Part shown: in pieces, positions 1-6,369 of the stretch | How the letters are laid out: every line of letters begins with the position of its first letter | Position numbering within the stretch: position 1 is the stretch's first letter | Assembly: GCA_034435395.1 (NCBI GenBank) | Contig: DAOTXK010000127.1 | Location: forward strand, 1-10,496 | Reading direction: 5' to 3' | Source of the DNA: DAOTXK01 sp034435395 | GTDB lineage: Bacteria; Chloroflexota; Anaerolineae; Aggregatilineales; Ch27 | DNA: 10,496 bases | Notes under the pieces: generated by a model | What the model was told of the DNA's origin: nothing | Databases searched by the model: none | The model's input: the letters and a program-made list of their open reading frames with translations, nothing else | Made by a program: the position numbers and the translations under genes

Positions 1-2
1 CC

Positions 3-278
3 CTCAGCCGCACCGAGTTGCAGATGCGCCTGAGCGCCCTGGCCGACGACACCCGCTTACAAATCCTGCGGCTGCTGGCTCAGGAGGGCGAGCTGTGCGC
101 CCAGGATATCATGGCCCACCTCAGCCTCAGCCAGTCAGCGGCCTCGCGCCACCTGCGCCAGCTCAGCGCCACCGGTTATGTGCTCGAACGGCGTCGGGAT
201 GGGGCCAAGTGTTACCGTTTGAATCGGGAGCGCATGAACGACACGCTCAACGCCCTGCTTCATTTCTTACAGGAATAA
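3..278 (+). CDS. ArsR-type winged-helix transcriptional regulator, C-terminal part (5' end outside window)
   Basis: This is a partial gene whose reading frame is open to the left edge, so the first codons seen are internal. The visible residues form a typical ArsR/SmtB winged helix. SALADDTRLQILRLL is the first helix, ELCAQDIMAHLSLSQSAASRHLRQL is the helix-turn-helix with a recognition helix, and GYVLERRRDGAKCYRLN is the beta-wing. The protein ends in a short helix, NALLHFLQE, and stops at TAA 276-278. ArsR-type proteins are dimeric DNA-binding repressors that respond to metals or other signals. No metal-binding ELCVCDL-type cysteine pair is visible (the equivalent stretch is GELCAQDI, with one Cys), so the ligand is unknown. 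In related bacteria such wings often sit at the end of a longer protein, which the open 5' end would allow. The gene is followed 46 nt later by a small basic protein on the same strand. Confidence 0.85.
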   Translation, partial: LSRTELQMRLSALADDTRLQILRLLAQEGELCAQDIMAHLSLSQSAASRHLRQLSATGYVLERRRDGAKCYRLNRERMNDTLNALLHFLQE

Positions 279-324
279 TGACGGGAGGAAACTCATATCT
301 TCCTGCTCCGAAAGGAGGTCGATC

Positions 325-585
325 ATGCCGAACTGGGTCTACCATGAACGTGTCGCCGAGGCAGACGCCCACCGGGAGGAACTCCTGCGCCAGGCGCGTG
401 AGGCACGCCTGGTCCGGATGGCGCGCCAGCGCCCTAGCCGCGACCGACGGCTCTACCGTATGCTGTTGGCCGCGTTCGGGGCCCGCCTGATCGCCTGGGG
501 CGAGCGCCTGAACCGCCGCTTCGGCCCCTCCAGCCCGGCCACCGCCCCCGCTGTGGACGCTTCCACCCTCCGCCAGGAATGCTGA
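325..585 (+). CDS. Small basic protein with amphipathic C-terminal helix (86 aa, function unknown)
   Basis: I do not recognise a named family. The ATG is set by a near-perfect SD, AAAGGAGG (311-318), 6 nt upstream, the best ribosome-binding site in the window. The first half is a charged, probably helical stretch rich in Glu and Arg (residues 6-40, including EELLRQAREARLVRMARQR). Residues 43-66 form a hydrophobic/basic segment, LLAAFGARLIAWGERLNRRF, with glycines spaced seven apart. It looks like a membrane-lying or helix-packing amphipathic helix rather than a full transmembrane span. The tail is Pro/Ala/Ser-rich. The gene follows the ArsR-type regulator by 46 nt and is probably co-transcribed with it. 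A similar motif recurs in the 79-aa protein at 6109-6348. I am confident it is expressed but not what it does. Confidence 0.75.
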   Translation: MPNWVYHERVAEADAHREELLRQAREARLVRMARQRPSRDRRLYRMLLAAFGARLIAWGERLNRRFGPSSPATAPAVDASTLRQEC

Positions 586-616
586 CCACCCTCCCGGCCA
601 TCTGCCGCTGCGCACC

Positions 617-655
617 CCCCTGCGCGCTGAGCCAGCCCGGCCCGGTGCGCAGGGG
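617..655. terminator. GC-rich hairpin between convergent genes
   Basis: CCCCTGCGC (617-625) and GCGCAGGGG (647-655) are perfect 9-bp inverted arms, extendable inward with a few wobble pairs. They lie in the 147-bp gap between the + strand small protein and the convergent double-GNAT gene. No T-tract follows on either strand, so this is at best an atypical, possibly bidirectional terminator. Confidence 0.4.
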
Positions 656-732
656 AGATCGGCCCTGCTGCTGATCCTCGCCCACTCATAATCCGCTCTC
701 CCCAGCTCCTCCAACACCCGCCCCTTCCCGCC

Positions 733-1683
733 TCATCCCTCGCGGAAAACCTTCTCAAACGTGATGATGGCCGGCCCTTCGACGAAACCCAGCCGCCGGT
801 TGAGGGCCAACATCGGCACATTGCTGGCCTCGTTGTCGGTTTTGATGACCGAATAGCCGCCCGCCTGGGCAAAGCGGATGCCGCGCACCTTCAGGGCGGC
901 GGCGATGCCCCGGCGGCGGTAGGCGGGCCGCACGCCGGTCAGGCCGACCTCCAGCCGGTCGCCTCCCAGGCTCGCCCACAGGCTGCTCAGGCCCACGTAG
1001 GTCTCCCCGTGGACGGCCACCAGGTACCCGTCCGGCAAGGCGCGCGGCGAATGGATGGAGGCTTCCCGCCACTCCTCAAAAGGCACCTGCCTCAGGTCTT
1101 CCGACCCTGGCACGTCCTGCGTCAGCGCCCACTCCAGGTCGTGAAGCTTGCGGTCGCGCTCTGGATCGGATTCCAGCTCGCGCAGGGACTTGATGACGAT
1201 GCCCTCCGCCCGCAGTTTCGCCTCCAGCCCGGCGTAGGGCGAGGGATCGAAGGCCGTCACGTCCAGAGCGGACACGGCGAACCGATGGGTCTCCCGGAAG
1301 CCACGCCGCTCCAGGAAGCGCAGGCCCTCCGGCAGGTTCTCCCGGCCCGCGGCCCGCAGCCGGATCGGGTCAAACGGTTCCAGCGCCCCCATCAACCCGT
1401 CGTACAGCGCCGACCCGATCCCCCGCCGCTGCCAGGCTGGCCACACCCGCACGGCGCAATCGAACGCCTGAGGGTGGTAGTTCAGCGGGTACTGGGCGTA
1501 CTGGGCCATGCCGACGACCCGGCCATCCGCCTCGGCGATCCACCGCCGGAACCGATATTGCGGGCCGCGCCGCCGGTCGGCCTCAATGGTGTCTTCCACG
1601 GTCCTGGGCGTGTCCGGGTAGAGGGCATTGTGGAGTTCGACGATGGCCGGGTAATCGTCCGGCCCGAAGGGGCGGATGCGCAT
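733..1683 (-). CDS. Tandem GNAT-domain N-acetyltransferase (316 aa)
   Basis: GNAT enzymes transfer an acetyl group from acetyl-CoA to an amine; the substrate cannot be told from sequence. Two GNAT folds are visible. In the N-terminal domain (about residues 1-140) the acetyl-CoA loop is WPAWQRRGIGSALYDGLM (81-98), followed by GLRFLERRGFRE. In the C-terminal domain (about 160-316) the loop is RPAYRRRGIAAALKVRGI (252-269), followed by NVPMLALNRRLGFVEGP, the usual motif B ending. Both loops keep the R/Q-x-x-G-x-G/A pattern, so both sites could bind CoA, although in many double-GNAT proteins only one is active. The start ATG (1681-1683) has a weak GGGAG about 12 nt upstream. It is the last gene of a three-gene minus-strand unit, 95 bp after the 212-aa GNAT, with a 7-bp-stem hairpin in the gap. 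Confidence 0.88.
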   Translation of the reverse strand: MRIRPFGPDDYPAIVELHNALYPDTPRTVEDTIEADRRRGPQYRFRRWIAEADGRVVGMAQYAQYPLNYHPQAFDCAVRVWPAWQRRGIGSALYDGLMGALEPFDPIRLRAAGRENLPEGLRFLERRGFRETHRFAVSALDVTAFDPSPYAGLEAKLRAEGIVIKSLRELESDPERDRKLHDLEWALTQDVPGSEDLRQVPFEEWREASIHSPRALPDGYLVAVHGETYVGLSSLWASLGGDRLEVGLTGVRPAYRRRGIAAALKVRGIRFAQAGGYSVIKTDNEASNVPMLALNRRLGFVEGPAIITFEKVFREG

Positions 1684-1707
1684 GGTTTTTTCTGTCTCCC
1701 TGGCTGC

Positions 1708-1732
1708 CGGGGCGGCTCCGTTCAGCGCCCCG
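1708..1732 (-). other. Hairpin between the two GNAT genes
   Basis: CGGGGCG (1708-1714) and CGCCCCG (1726-1732) pair perfectly with an 11-nt loop, in the 95-bp spacer between the 212-aa and 316-aa GNAT genes. There is no adjacent T-tract, so it is more likely a processing or attenuation structure than a strong terminator, or it may simply reflect high GC. Confidence 0.3.
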
Positions 1733-1778
1733 CCCGCCGACGCCGATCACCGCCCGCGAAGGGCGATTGAACATCTGA

Positions 1779-2417
1779 TCAGTCCACGTACAGCGGCATT
1801 TCCGCCGTCCCGCCCGCGTAGAGTTCCTTCTCGTATATATCGTAGCGGTACACCGGGCCGTCCTCCTGCGTGGAGACATATGCCCCGGCGGGGATGTCCT
1901 GCGGCCAGCCCGGCGCAGGAGCCAGCCCGTCAGCGGGCCGACTCTGGCACCAGAACCGCTGCGCCAGCCGGTAACCGTCGCCGTACAGCAGCCGCCGCGC
2001 CGGCTGGTTGGCGCTGACCACCGCCGTGCGCAGGATGAGGCGCTCCGGTCGGGAAGCTCTGGTCAGGGCCTGCCGCGCCCGCCCCTCGGCCAGCCGCAGC
2101 AGGTAGCGTCCCAGGCCCCGCCCGGTGTGATCCGGATGCACCCGGCCCCACAGGTAGGGCGCTCCCTGGGGATGCCGGTCCCACACCTCGGCATAAGCGA
2201 TGATGGCCCCGCCGGGCAGAACCACCACCCAGCTATCGGTGGCCAGGTTGAAGCCCGGCGACTGCCAGCGCTGGCGAAGCTGTTCCACCGTCATTTGCAG
2301 CGCGCCGATCTCGGCCACCGCGCACACGTTGATCAACCCGGCCACCGCCGCCGCATCCGCCATCGTCGGCTGGCGGGTCACTAGGTCGTGAGTCGATGGA
2401 TGGTCCGTATGGCTCAT
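1779..2417 (-). CDS. GNAT family N-acetyltransferase (212 aa)
   Basis: A single GNAT domain. An N-terminal substrate-side region (residues 12-60) precedes the central strand WVVVLPGGAIIAYAEVWD. The acetyl-CoA binding loop is VHPDHTGRGLGRYLLRLAE (93-111), a clean R/Q-x-x-G-x-G match. The motif B part, SANQPARRLLYGDGYRLAQRFW (135-156), is the usual position where the cofactor leaves the active site. The ~50-residue C-terminal extension with several aromatic residues (VYRYDIYEKELYAGG) is not explained by the minimal fold. The overall style resembles the mycothiol-synthase-like GNATs, but I cannot assign a substrate. The start codon lies 16 nt after the stop of the HAD-like gene, with AGGA about 10 nt upstream, consistent with one transcript. 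Confidence 0.87.
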   Translation of the reverse strand: MSHTDHPSTHDLVTRQPTMADAAAVAGLINVCAVAEIGALQMTVEQLRQRWQSPGFNLATDSWVVVLPGGAIIAYAEVWDRHPQGAPYLWGRVHPDHTGRGLGRYLLRLAEGRARQALTRASRPERLILRTAVVSANQPARRLLYGDGYRLAQRFWCQSRPADGLAPAPGWPQDIPAGAYVSTQEDGPVYRYDIYEKELYAGGTAEMPLYVD

Positions 2418-2433
2418 GAGGATCAGGTCCTGT

Positions 2434-3123
2434 TCAACTCGACGGCGGGCCGTCGAGCACCGGGCGCGGGGAAACGCGAGCGGTCAACACGCCGCGCGCT
2501 TCCAACGCGGAGGCTAACGCCTGTGGCGACTCGAAGGCGACGGTCTGCACGCCAAGCGCCGCCGCCGCGGCCAGATGATCCGACCGGCAGTCGATAAACA
2601 GCACTTCCGGCGGGGCGCAGGGCCTTCCGCCGTCATTCAGCCGCTCCAGCAGCAATGCATAAATGGCGGCGTCCGGCTGGGCCAGCCCCACGTCCGCCGA
2701 GCCAATCACCACCTCGAACCAGCCCTCCAGGTCATGAACGTCGGCCAGCCAGGCGGCGAAGTCCCGCACCTCGATATTGCTCAGGATGGCCAGCCGGTAA
2801 TGGCCGCGCAGCCGCTCCAGCAGGGCGCGCATGGTCGGGTGGATCATGCGCCCCTCGAACAGGGCCGCCACCAACGCCCGGCGCTCCGCCTCGCTGTGCA
2901 GCCCCAGCGGCAGCAGGCGGTCCGCCCAGAATTCCGCCTCGGTGATCTGGCCGCGCACGGCCTGCCGCCAGGCGCTCCCCCCATAGAGGTAGCGCCAGAA
3001 GCCCTCGCCCGTCATCTGGAAGCGGGCCGCCAAGTGATCGCGCCCCGCCCGCCAGTCTTCCCACGATTCCGGAACGTCTAACACGTCACAATAGCCAAAC
3101 AGGATGGTTTTGATCTCGTGCAT
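2434..3123 (-). CDS. HAD-superfamily protein with degenerate catalytic motifs (229 aa)
   Basis: The fold is that of a HAD-like hydrolase of the haloacid dehalogenase / epoxide-hydrolase N-domain type: a motif I strand, a helical cap (residues about 17-95), then motifs II to IV. The catalytic residues are missing. Motif I reads ILFGYCDVLD (7-16), with Gly10 (codon GGC) where the nucleophilic Asp belongs. Motif II is intact (LAILSN, Ser115). Motif III reads VGLAQPDAAIY with Gln149 where Lys is normal. Motif IV reads VLFIDCRSDH with Cys179 replacing the second acidic residue and His183 in the usual Asn position. As read, it cannot run the standard aspartyl-phosphate or ester mechanism, so it is probably a binding or regulatory pseudoenzyme. 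The frame is intact with codon use like its neighbours, so it is not an obvious pseudogene. The start has AAGGTGA about 8 nt upstream. It is the first gene of the HAD-GNAT-GNAT unit. Confidence 0.85.
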   Translation of the reverse strand: MHEIKTILFGYCDVLDVPESWEDWRAGRDHLAARFQMTGEGFWRYLYGGSAWRQAVRGQITEAEFWADRLLPLGLHSEAERRALVAALFEGRMIHPTMRALLERLRGHYRLAILSNIEVRDFAAWLADVHDLEGWFEVVIGSADVGLAQPDAAIYALLLERLNDGGRPCAPPEVLFIDCRSDHLAAAAALGVQTVAFESPQALASALEARGVLTARVSPRPVLDGPPSS

Positions 3124-3145
3124 GTCCGCTCACCTTCCCCGGCAT

Positions 3146-3170
3146 GGCAGAGGTACTAGTGACCTCTGCC
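3146..3170. promoter_or_regulatory. 9-bp inverted repeat, candidate operator
   Basis: GGCAGAGGT (3146-3154) and ACCTCTGCC (3162-3170) are perfect inverted arms separated by 7 bp (centre-to-centre 16 bp), the geometry of a dimeric regulator site. It lies in the divergent region between the HAD-like gene and the YihY-family gene and covers the proposed -35 box at 3159-3164. A bound protein would be expected to block that promoter and perhaps the divergent one. The regulator is unknown. Confidence 0.5.
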
Positions 3171-3187
3171 GCCAAGTGTGGTACTAT
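3159..3187 (+). promoter_or_regulatory. Sigma70-like promoter of the YihY-family gene
   Basis: GTGACC (3159-3164, 4 of 6 matches to TTGACA), a 17-nt spacer and TACTAT (3182-3187, 4 of 6 matches to TATAAT). Transcription would start near 3194, leaving a leader of about 40 nt before the TTG start at 3233. Confidence 0.45.
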
Positions 3188-3232
3188 GGGCGTGTCCCGC
3201 TTTGGACACCATTTACGCGGAGGAAGCAACCG

Positions 3233-4219
3233 TTGCTTTCTAAACGTCCTGACAACAAACCCGAACTCCGGGAGGAGAAACCCACCCGGTGGGTGCATCC
3301 GCCAGCGGTGGCCGGTCGGGCGCTGGCGCTGGTCGAGCGGGTGCTGGAGCGCGTGATCGGTGGGGTGACCCACGCCTACAGCGCCATCGACGATGCCACC
3401 AGCGGCCTGTTCCCGCACCTGGTCCGGGCCTGGAACCACTTCAACCACCGGGATTACCGCCAGGCGGCCTCGCTGGCCTACTACGCCATCTTCTCCGCCT
3501 TTCCCCTCATCCTGCTGGCCGTCATCCTGGTGAGCGGGCTGGTCGGCCCGGCGCTGGCCCAGGAGCAAATCCTGGAACTGGCCCGGACCTTCTTCCCGGC
3601 GGATACGATGCAGCTCATTGAGGACAACATCCGTCTGGCCCTGGAACAACGGCAGTCGTTCGGAATCCTGGCGGCGGGCGTGCTGGTGTGGTCGGCGCTG
3701 TCGCTGTTCTCCAACCTGACCGCCGCCCTGGACAACATCTTCCACCCCACGTTCCTGCGCCCGATCTGGCAGAAGCGCGTCCTGGCGGCGATCATGGCGG
3801 TTGCCCTGGCCGTGCTCTTGCTCGGCTCGCTGCTGATCTCGGTCATTTTCCGGCTGCTCAGCCTCTTCTGGCTGGACCAGCCCAGCACCATCCTCACCAT
3901 CGGCACCCTGTTCCTGCCCCTCGGCCTGAACGTCGCCATCTTCGCTCTGCTCTTTCGTTACATCCCCCAGAAGCACGTCCGCTGGGATGCCATCTGGCCG
4001 GCGGCGGTGCTGGGCGGCATCGGCTGGGAGCTGTCCAAGAACCTCTTCGTCTGGTACATCGACAACTTCGGCAACTACAGCCTGATCTATGGCTCGCTCG
4101 GTACGGTCATCGTCATGCTGTTCTGGGCCTACCTTTCCGCCGCCATCCTGCTGTTGGCCGCCGATGTCTGCGCCGCCATCAACACCTGGCTGGAAGAGCG
4201 GGAAGACGCCGACTCGTAG
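3233..4219 (+). CDS. YihY/virulence factor BrkB family integral membrane protein (328 aa)
   Basis: This is a polytopic inner-membrane protein of the YihY/BrkB (formerly 'ribonuclease BN'-labelled) family, whose biochemical role is still not settled. The family hallmarks are present. QAASLAYYAIFSAFPLILL is the first membrane segment with the conserved AYY...S..P pattern. A helical region (LELARTFFPADTMQLIEDNI) follows. The final pair of segments carries YGSLGTVIVMLFWAYLSAAI ending in LLAADVCAAINTWLEE. About six membrane segments are visible. I place the start at TTG 3233, because GGAGG (3219-3223) lies 9 nt upstream, the resulting length suits the family, and the frame further upstream reads through the promoter and inverted repeat. 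An ATG at 3104 in frame would overlap the divergent gene and has no reason to be used. It converges on the ABC permease, with 32 bp between stops. Confidence 0.9.
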   Translation: MLSKRPDNKPELREEKPTRWVHPPAVAGRALALVERVLERVIGGVTHAYSAIDDATSGLFPHLVRAWNHFNHRDYRQAASLAYYAIFSAFPLILLAVILVSGLVGPALAQEQILELARTFFPADTMQLIEDNIRLALEQRQSFGILAAGVLVWSALSLFSNLTAALDNIFHPTFLRPIWQKRVLAAIMAVALAVLLLGSLLISVIFRLLSLFWLDQPSTILTIGTLFLPLGLNVAIFALLFRYIPQKHVRWDAIWPAAVLGGIGWELSKNLFVWYIDNFGNYSLIYGSLGTVIVMLFWAYLSAAILLLAADVCAAINTWLEEREDADS

Positions 4220-4251
4220 AGGCGTTTAATGGAGCGCCTTCCGCTCGTCCG

Positions 4252-5085
4252 TCACCCCACCCGCTTGAGCTTGCCCGTCCGCTTGGCGTAAATCTCCGCC
4301 CGGCGGAAGGCCCATATCCCCACCGGCATCCCGATCACGCCGATGATCAGCAGCGGCACCACGTAGGGCAGCAGCGCCACCGTCGGCGTGCTCTCCAGTA
4401 CCGCCGCGCGGATGCCGCCCAGCACGTAGTACACCGGCGAGATGCGGGCGATGGTTTGCAGCGCCGACGGCAGCACCTCAATGGGGTAGTACACGCCGGA
4501 GACCAGCAGCAGGAAGGCCTCCACGATGTGGGTCATCTGTGTGCCGCGCTCGGTGTACAGCAGCGGCAGGATGCTGGCCACCACCCCCAACGACACCAGC
4601 GAGATGCTGCCTGACAGCAGGACCACCAGCGCCCCGACCAGGTTGGCCCGCGAGAGGTCCAGCGAGAAAAACAGCGTCATCGCCAGCCCGATCACCAGCG
4701 TGAACAGCAGCGTGTAGATCACGGCGAAGCTCGCCTGCCCGATGATCTGGGTGAAGCGCCGCACCGGGGCCATCAGCGTGTACTCGATGGTGCCCTCCCA
4801 GCGCTCCCACTGGATCATCTCGCTGATGTTGTTGAACAGCCCGGCCAGGAACCGCCAGACCAGCGTCCCGATCAGCAGGTAAACGACGAAATACGACGTG
4901 TCGATCCCTTCCTGCCCGGTGATCAGGGTGGAGCCTTGGCCGATAAAAACCACCGACAGCGAGGTCGCCGTCGAGTAGGCCAGCCAGACCAGCTCCCAGC
5001 CCCAGTAGCGCTTCACCAGGTTGAAGTTGCGCGCCACAAAGGCGTAACTCTGAATGGTTTCCTGCCGGAGATTAACTTTTCCCAT
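4252..5085 (-). CDS. ABC-2 type transporter permease (277 aa)
   Basis: Membrane subunit of an ABC exporter. About six hydrophobic segments are visible: an N-terminal cytoplasmic amphipathic stretch (VARNFNLVKRYWGWELVW), VVYLLIGTLVWRFLAGLF, VIYTLLFTLVIGLAMTLFF, LVVLLSGSISLVSLGVVAS, the typical ABC-2 loop region with VSGVYYPIEVLPSALQTIA and SPVYYVLGGIR, and a last span LLPYVVPLLIIGVIGMPVGI followed by a basic tail. The VYYP-x4-LP-x8-SP-x6-G arrangement is the recognisable ABC-2 (DrrB-like) signature. The start ATG (5083-5085) has AGAGGA closely upstream. It follows the ATPase gene by 51 nt on the same strand, so the two almost certainly form one exporter. The substrate (lipid, polysaccharide, drug or peptide) cannot be read from sequence. 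Confidence 0.93.
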   Translation of the reverse strand: MGKVNLRQETIQSYAFVARNFNLVKRYWGWELVWLAYSTATSLSVVFIGQGSTLITGQEGIDTSYFVVYLLIGTLVWRFLAGLFNNISEMIQWERWEGTIEYTLMAPVRRFTQIIGQASFAVIYTLLFTLVIGLAMTLFFSLDLSRANLVGALVVLLSGSISLVSLGVVASILPLLYTERGTQMTHIVEAFLLLVSGVYYPIEVLPSALQTIARISPVYYVLGGIRAAVLESTPTVALLPYVVPLLIIGVIGMPVGIWAFRRAEIYAKRTGKLKRVG

Positions 5086-5101
5086 CGTGTCCTCTTCCCT
5101 G

Positions 5102-5129
5102 GCAGGGGCACGGCTGGCCGCGCCCCTGC
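5102..5129 (-). other. Intercistronic hairpin between ABC ATPase and permease
   Basis: GCAGGGGC (5102-5109) and GCCCCTGC (5122-5129) are perfect 8-bp arms. After one mismatch the stem continues with CGG/CCG around a CTGG loop. It begins 8 nt past the ATPase stop and ends 16 nt before the permease start. No T-tract follows, so it is more likely a stability or processing element that sets the ATPase:permease ratio than a terminator. Confidence 0.45.
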
Positions 5130-5136
5130 GGTATGC

Positions 5137-6027
5137 CTAAGCCTCGACCGGCTCCAGTTCGTCCTGGTTGACCAGTTGTTTGCCGGTCAGCTCCATGAAC
5201 ACATCCTCCAGCGTCGGCTCGTGGCCGTTGCGGCGGATGAGGGCCTTCAGCCCGGCGGGCGTATCCTCCGCCACGATGCGCCCCTCATCCAGGATGGCGA
5301 TGCGGTCGCACAGCCGGTCGGCCTCGCTCATGTCGTGCGTGGTGATCAGGATCGTGGCGTCGTGCACGTCGCGCAGCTCGTTGATGAACTCCTGTACCTC
5401 AAACTTGGAGCGCGGGTCCAGCCCGGTGGTCGGCTCGTCCAGCAGCAGCAGGATCGGCTGCGTCAGGAACGCCCGGGCGATGGCCACCTTCTGCTGCATG
5501 CCCCGGCTCATCTCCTCCATCGGCTGGGTGTAACTGCGCGGTTCCAGGCCCAGCCGCCCCAGAATCTCGATGGACTTCTGGCGGGCCTCGCGCCCGGTCA
5601 TGCCGTAGAGGCGCGCCCCGTACAGCAGATTCTCCAGCGGGCTGAGCTTCTTAAAGAACGCCGCGTCCACCGACACCCGGTTGATCAGGCGCTTGACCGC
5701 CATCTCATCCTGGACCACATCCAGCCCGAAGACCTTGACCTCGCCCTCGTCCGGGATCAGGAGGGTGGAGAGCAGCCGCACCAGCGTGGACTTGCCCGAC
5801 CCGTTGGGGCCGAGGATGCCGTAGATCTCGCCGCGATGGACATCCAGCGTGACATGATCGACGGCGATGACTTGGCGCTTATGGGTATCCTTCGCCTGGC
5901 CGTTCCCGCTGGCGGCTTTTTTCCGGTCGAACCAGCGCTCCCAGAAAGGGGGACGCTGCACGTGAAAGCGCTTGACGACGTTCTTCACGTTCAAAGCGTC
6001 TTGATGATCGCTGAGTGCACTCATCAT
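5137..6027 (-). CDS. ABC transporter ATP-binding protein (296 aa), DrrA/NatA-like
   Basis: ATPase partner of the downstream permease; it powers export by ATP hydrolysis on the cytoplasmic face. Walker A is GPNGSGKST (73-81). The signature is MSRGMQQKVAIARA (173-186), the SRGM variant common in ABC-2 exporters. Walker B is ILLLLDEPTTGLD (192-204) and the switch histidine is in ITTHD (228-232). The C-terminus EPTLEDVFMELTGKQL is typical of DrrA/NatA-type subunits. Two oddities are visible. The first is a basic insert of about 30 residues, RPPFWERWFDRKKAASGNGQ (25-44) and onward, between the first two strands. The second is that no Gln is visible in the Q-loop, which reads RVSVDAAFFKKLSPLENL (117-134). 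Two ATGs are adjacent (6027 and 6024); AAGGA lies 6 nt before the first, so either could be used. It is preceded 81 nt upstream by a small protein gene. Confidence 0.95.
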   Translation of the reverse strand: MMSALSDHQDALNVKNVVKRFHVQRPPFWERWFDRKKAASGNGQAKDTHKRQVIAVDHVTLDVHRGEIYGILGPNGSGKSTLVRLLSTLLIPDEGEVKVFGLDVVQDEMAVKRLINRVSVDAAFFKKLSPLENLLYGARLYGMTGREARQKSIEILGRLGLEPRSYTQPMEEMSRGMQQKVAIARAFLTQPILLLLDEPTTGLDPRSKFEVQEFINELRDVHDATILITTHDMSEADRLCDRIAILDEGRIVAEDTPAGLKALIRRNGHEPTLEDVFMELTGKQLVNQDELEPVEA

Positions 6028-6108
6028 CTATTGTCCTTGTTGGGTATTCCACCGCTGGCTTTGTCCGCCCCGATGGGTGAATGCGCATCTGCCAATACGT
6101 CGCGATGA

Positions 6109-6348
6109 TCATCCGCCTGGCCGGGGATCGACCGGCCACGCCAGCCGGCCCTCCCCTGGCACCGGCGGCCCTTCATAACGCGCCTCCAGCCGCCTGCCGA
6201 GGGCCACCAGCCACCTCCCCAGCCAGGCCAGCCACGCGCCGGAGACGGCGGGGCGGCGGTAACGCCCCCACATGTCGCGGTAACGGTCCGCCTGAACCTC
6301 CCGATAGACGCGCCAGTGCGCGCGCCATTCATCCACCGGGTTTAACAT
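6109..6348 (-). CDS. Small arginine/tryptophan-rich protein (79 aa, function unknown)
   Basis: No family is recognised by name. The start ATG (6346-6348) is preceded by AGGAGG with a slightly long 11-nt spacing, and the third codon positions are strongly G/C like the real genes around it. The protein opens with a Trp/Arg-rich helical part (DEWRAHWRVYREVQADRYRD). A hydrophobic/basic segment follows, SGAWLAWLGRWLVALGRRLE (residues 36-55), which resembles the amphipathic segment of the 86-aa protein at 325-585. The tail is Gly/Pro-rich. It is the first gene before the ABC exporter (81 nt to the ATPase start, no clear promoter in between). It may be co-expressed with it and could be a membrane-associated accessory, but that is inference from position. 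Confidence 0.6.
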   Translation of the reverse strand: MLNPVDEWRAHWRVYREVQADRYRDMWGRYRRPAVSGAWLAWLGRWLVALGRRLEARYEGPPVPGEGRLAWPVDPRPGG

Positions 6349-6369
6349 GAGTCGGCCTGCCTCCTGTTG

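Noticed and set aside
1009..1770. Plus-strand open frame of 253 codons opposite the double-GNAT gene
   Set aside because: No recognisable domain, no SD, and both GNAT loops read on the opposite strand.
3086..3976. Minus-strand open frame of 296 codons opposite the YihY-family gene
   Set aside because: Its Gln/Glu/Arg-rich sequence is the mirror of a membrane-protein coding strand; the YihY motifs on the other strand are decisive.
4220..4239. Short AGGCG/CGCCT hairpin between the convergent YihY and permease genes
   Set aside because: Only 5 bp with a 10-nt loop and no T-tract; too weak to call a terminator.
5512..5515. SRGM instead of SGGQ in the ABC signature as a sign of inactivity
   Set aside because: The SRGM/SGGM variant is common in DrrA/NatA-type ATPases, so it is not unusual.
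6012..6023. Perfect 12-bp palindrome TGAGTGCACTCA at the start of the ABC ATPase gene
   Set aside because: A 12-bp palindrome is expected a few times by chance in 10 kb, and it lies inside the first codons rather than in a promoter.
4936..6108. Long + strand open frame of 390 codons
   Set aside because: It lies antisense to the clear ABC ATPase and permease genes; it is a by-product of their GC-biased codons, with low-complexity His/Gln/Leu/Arg-rich sequence and no SD.
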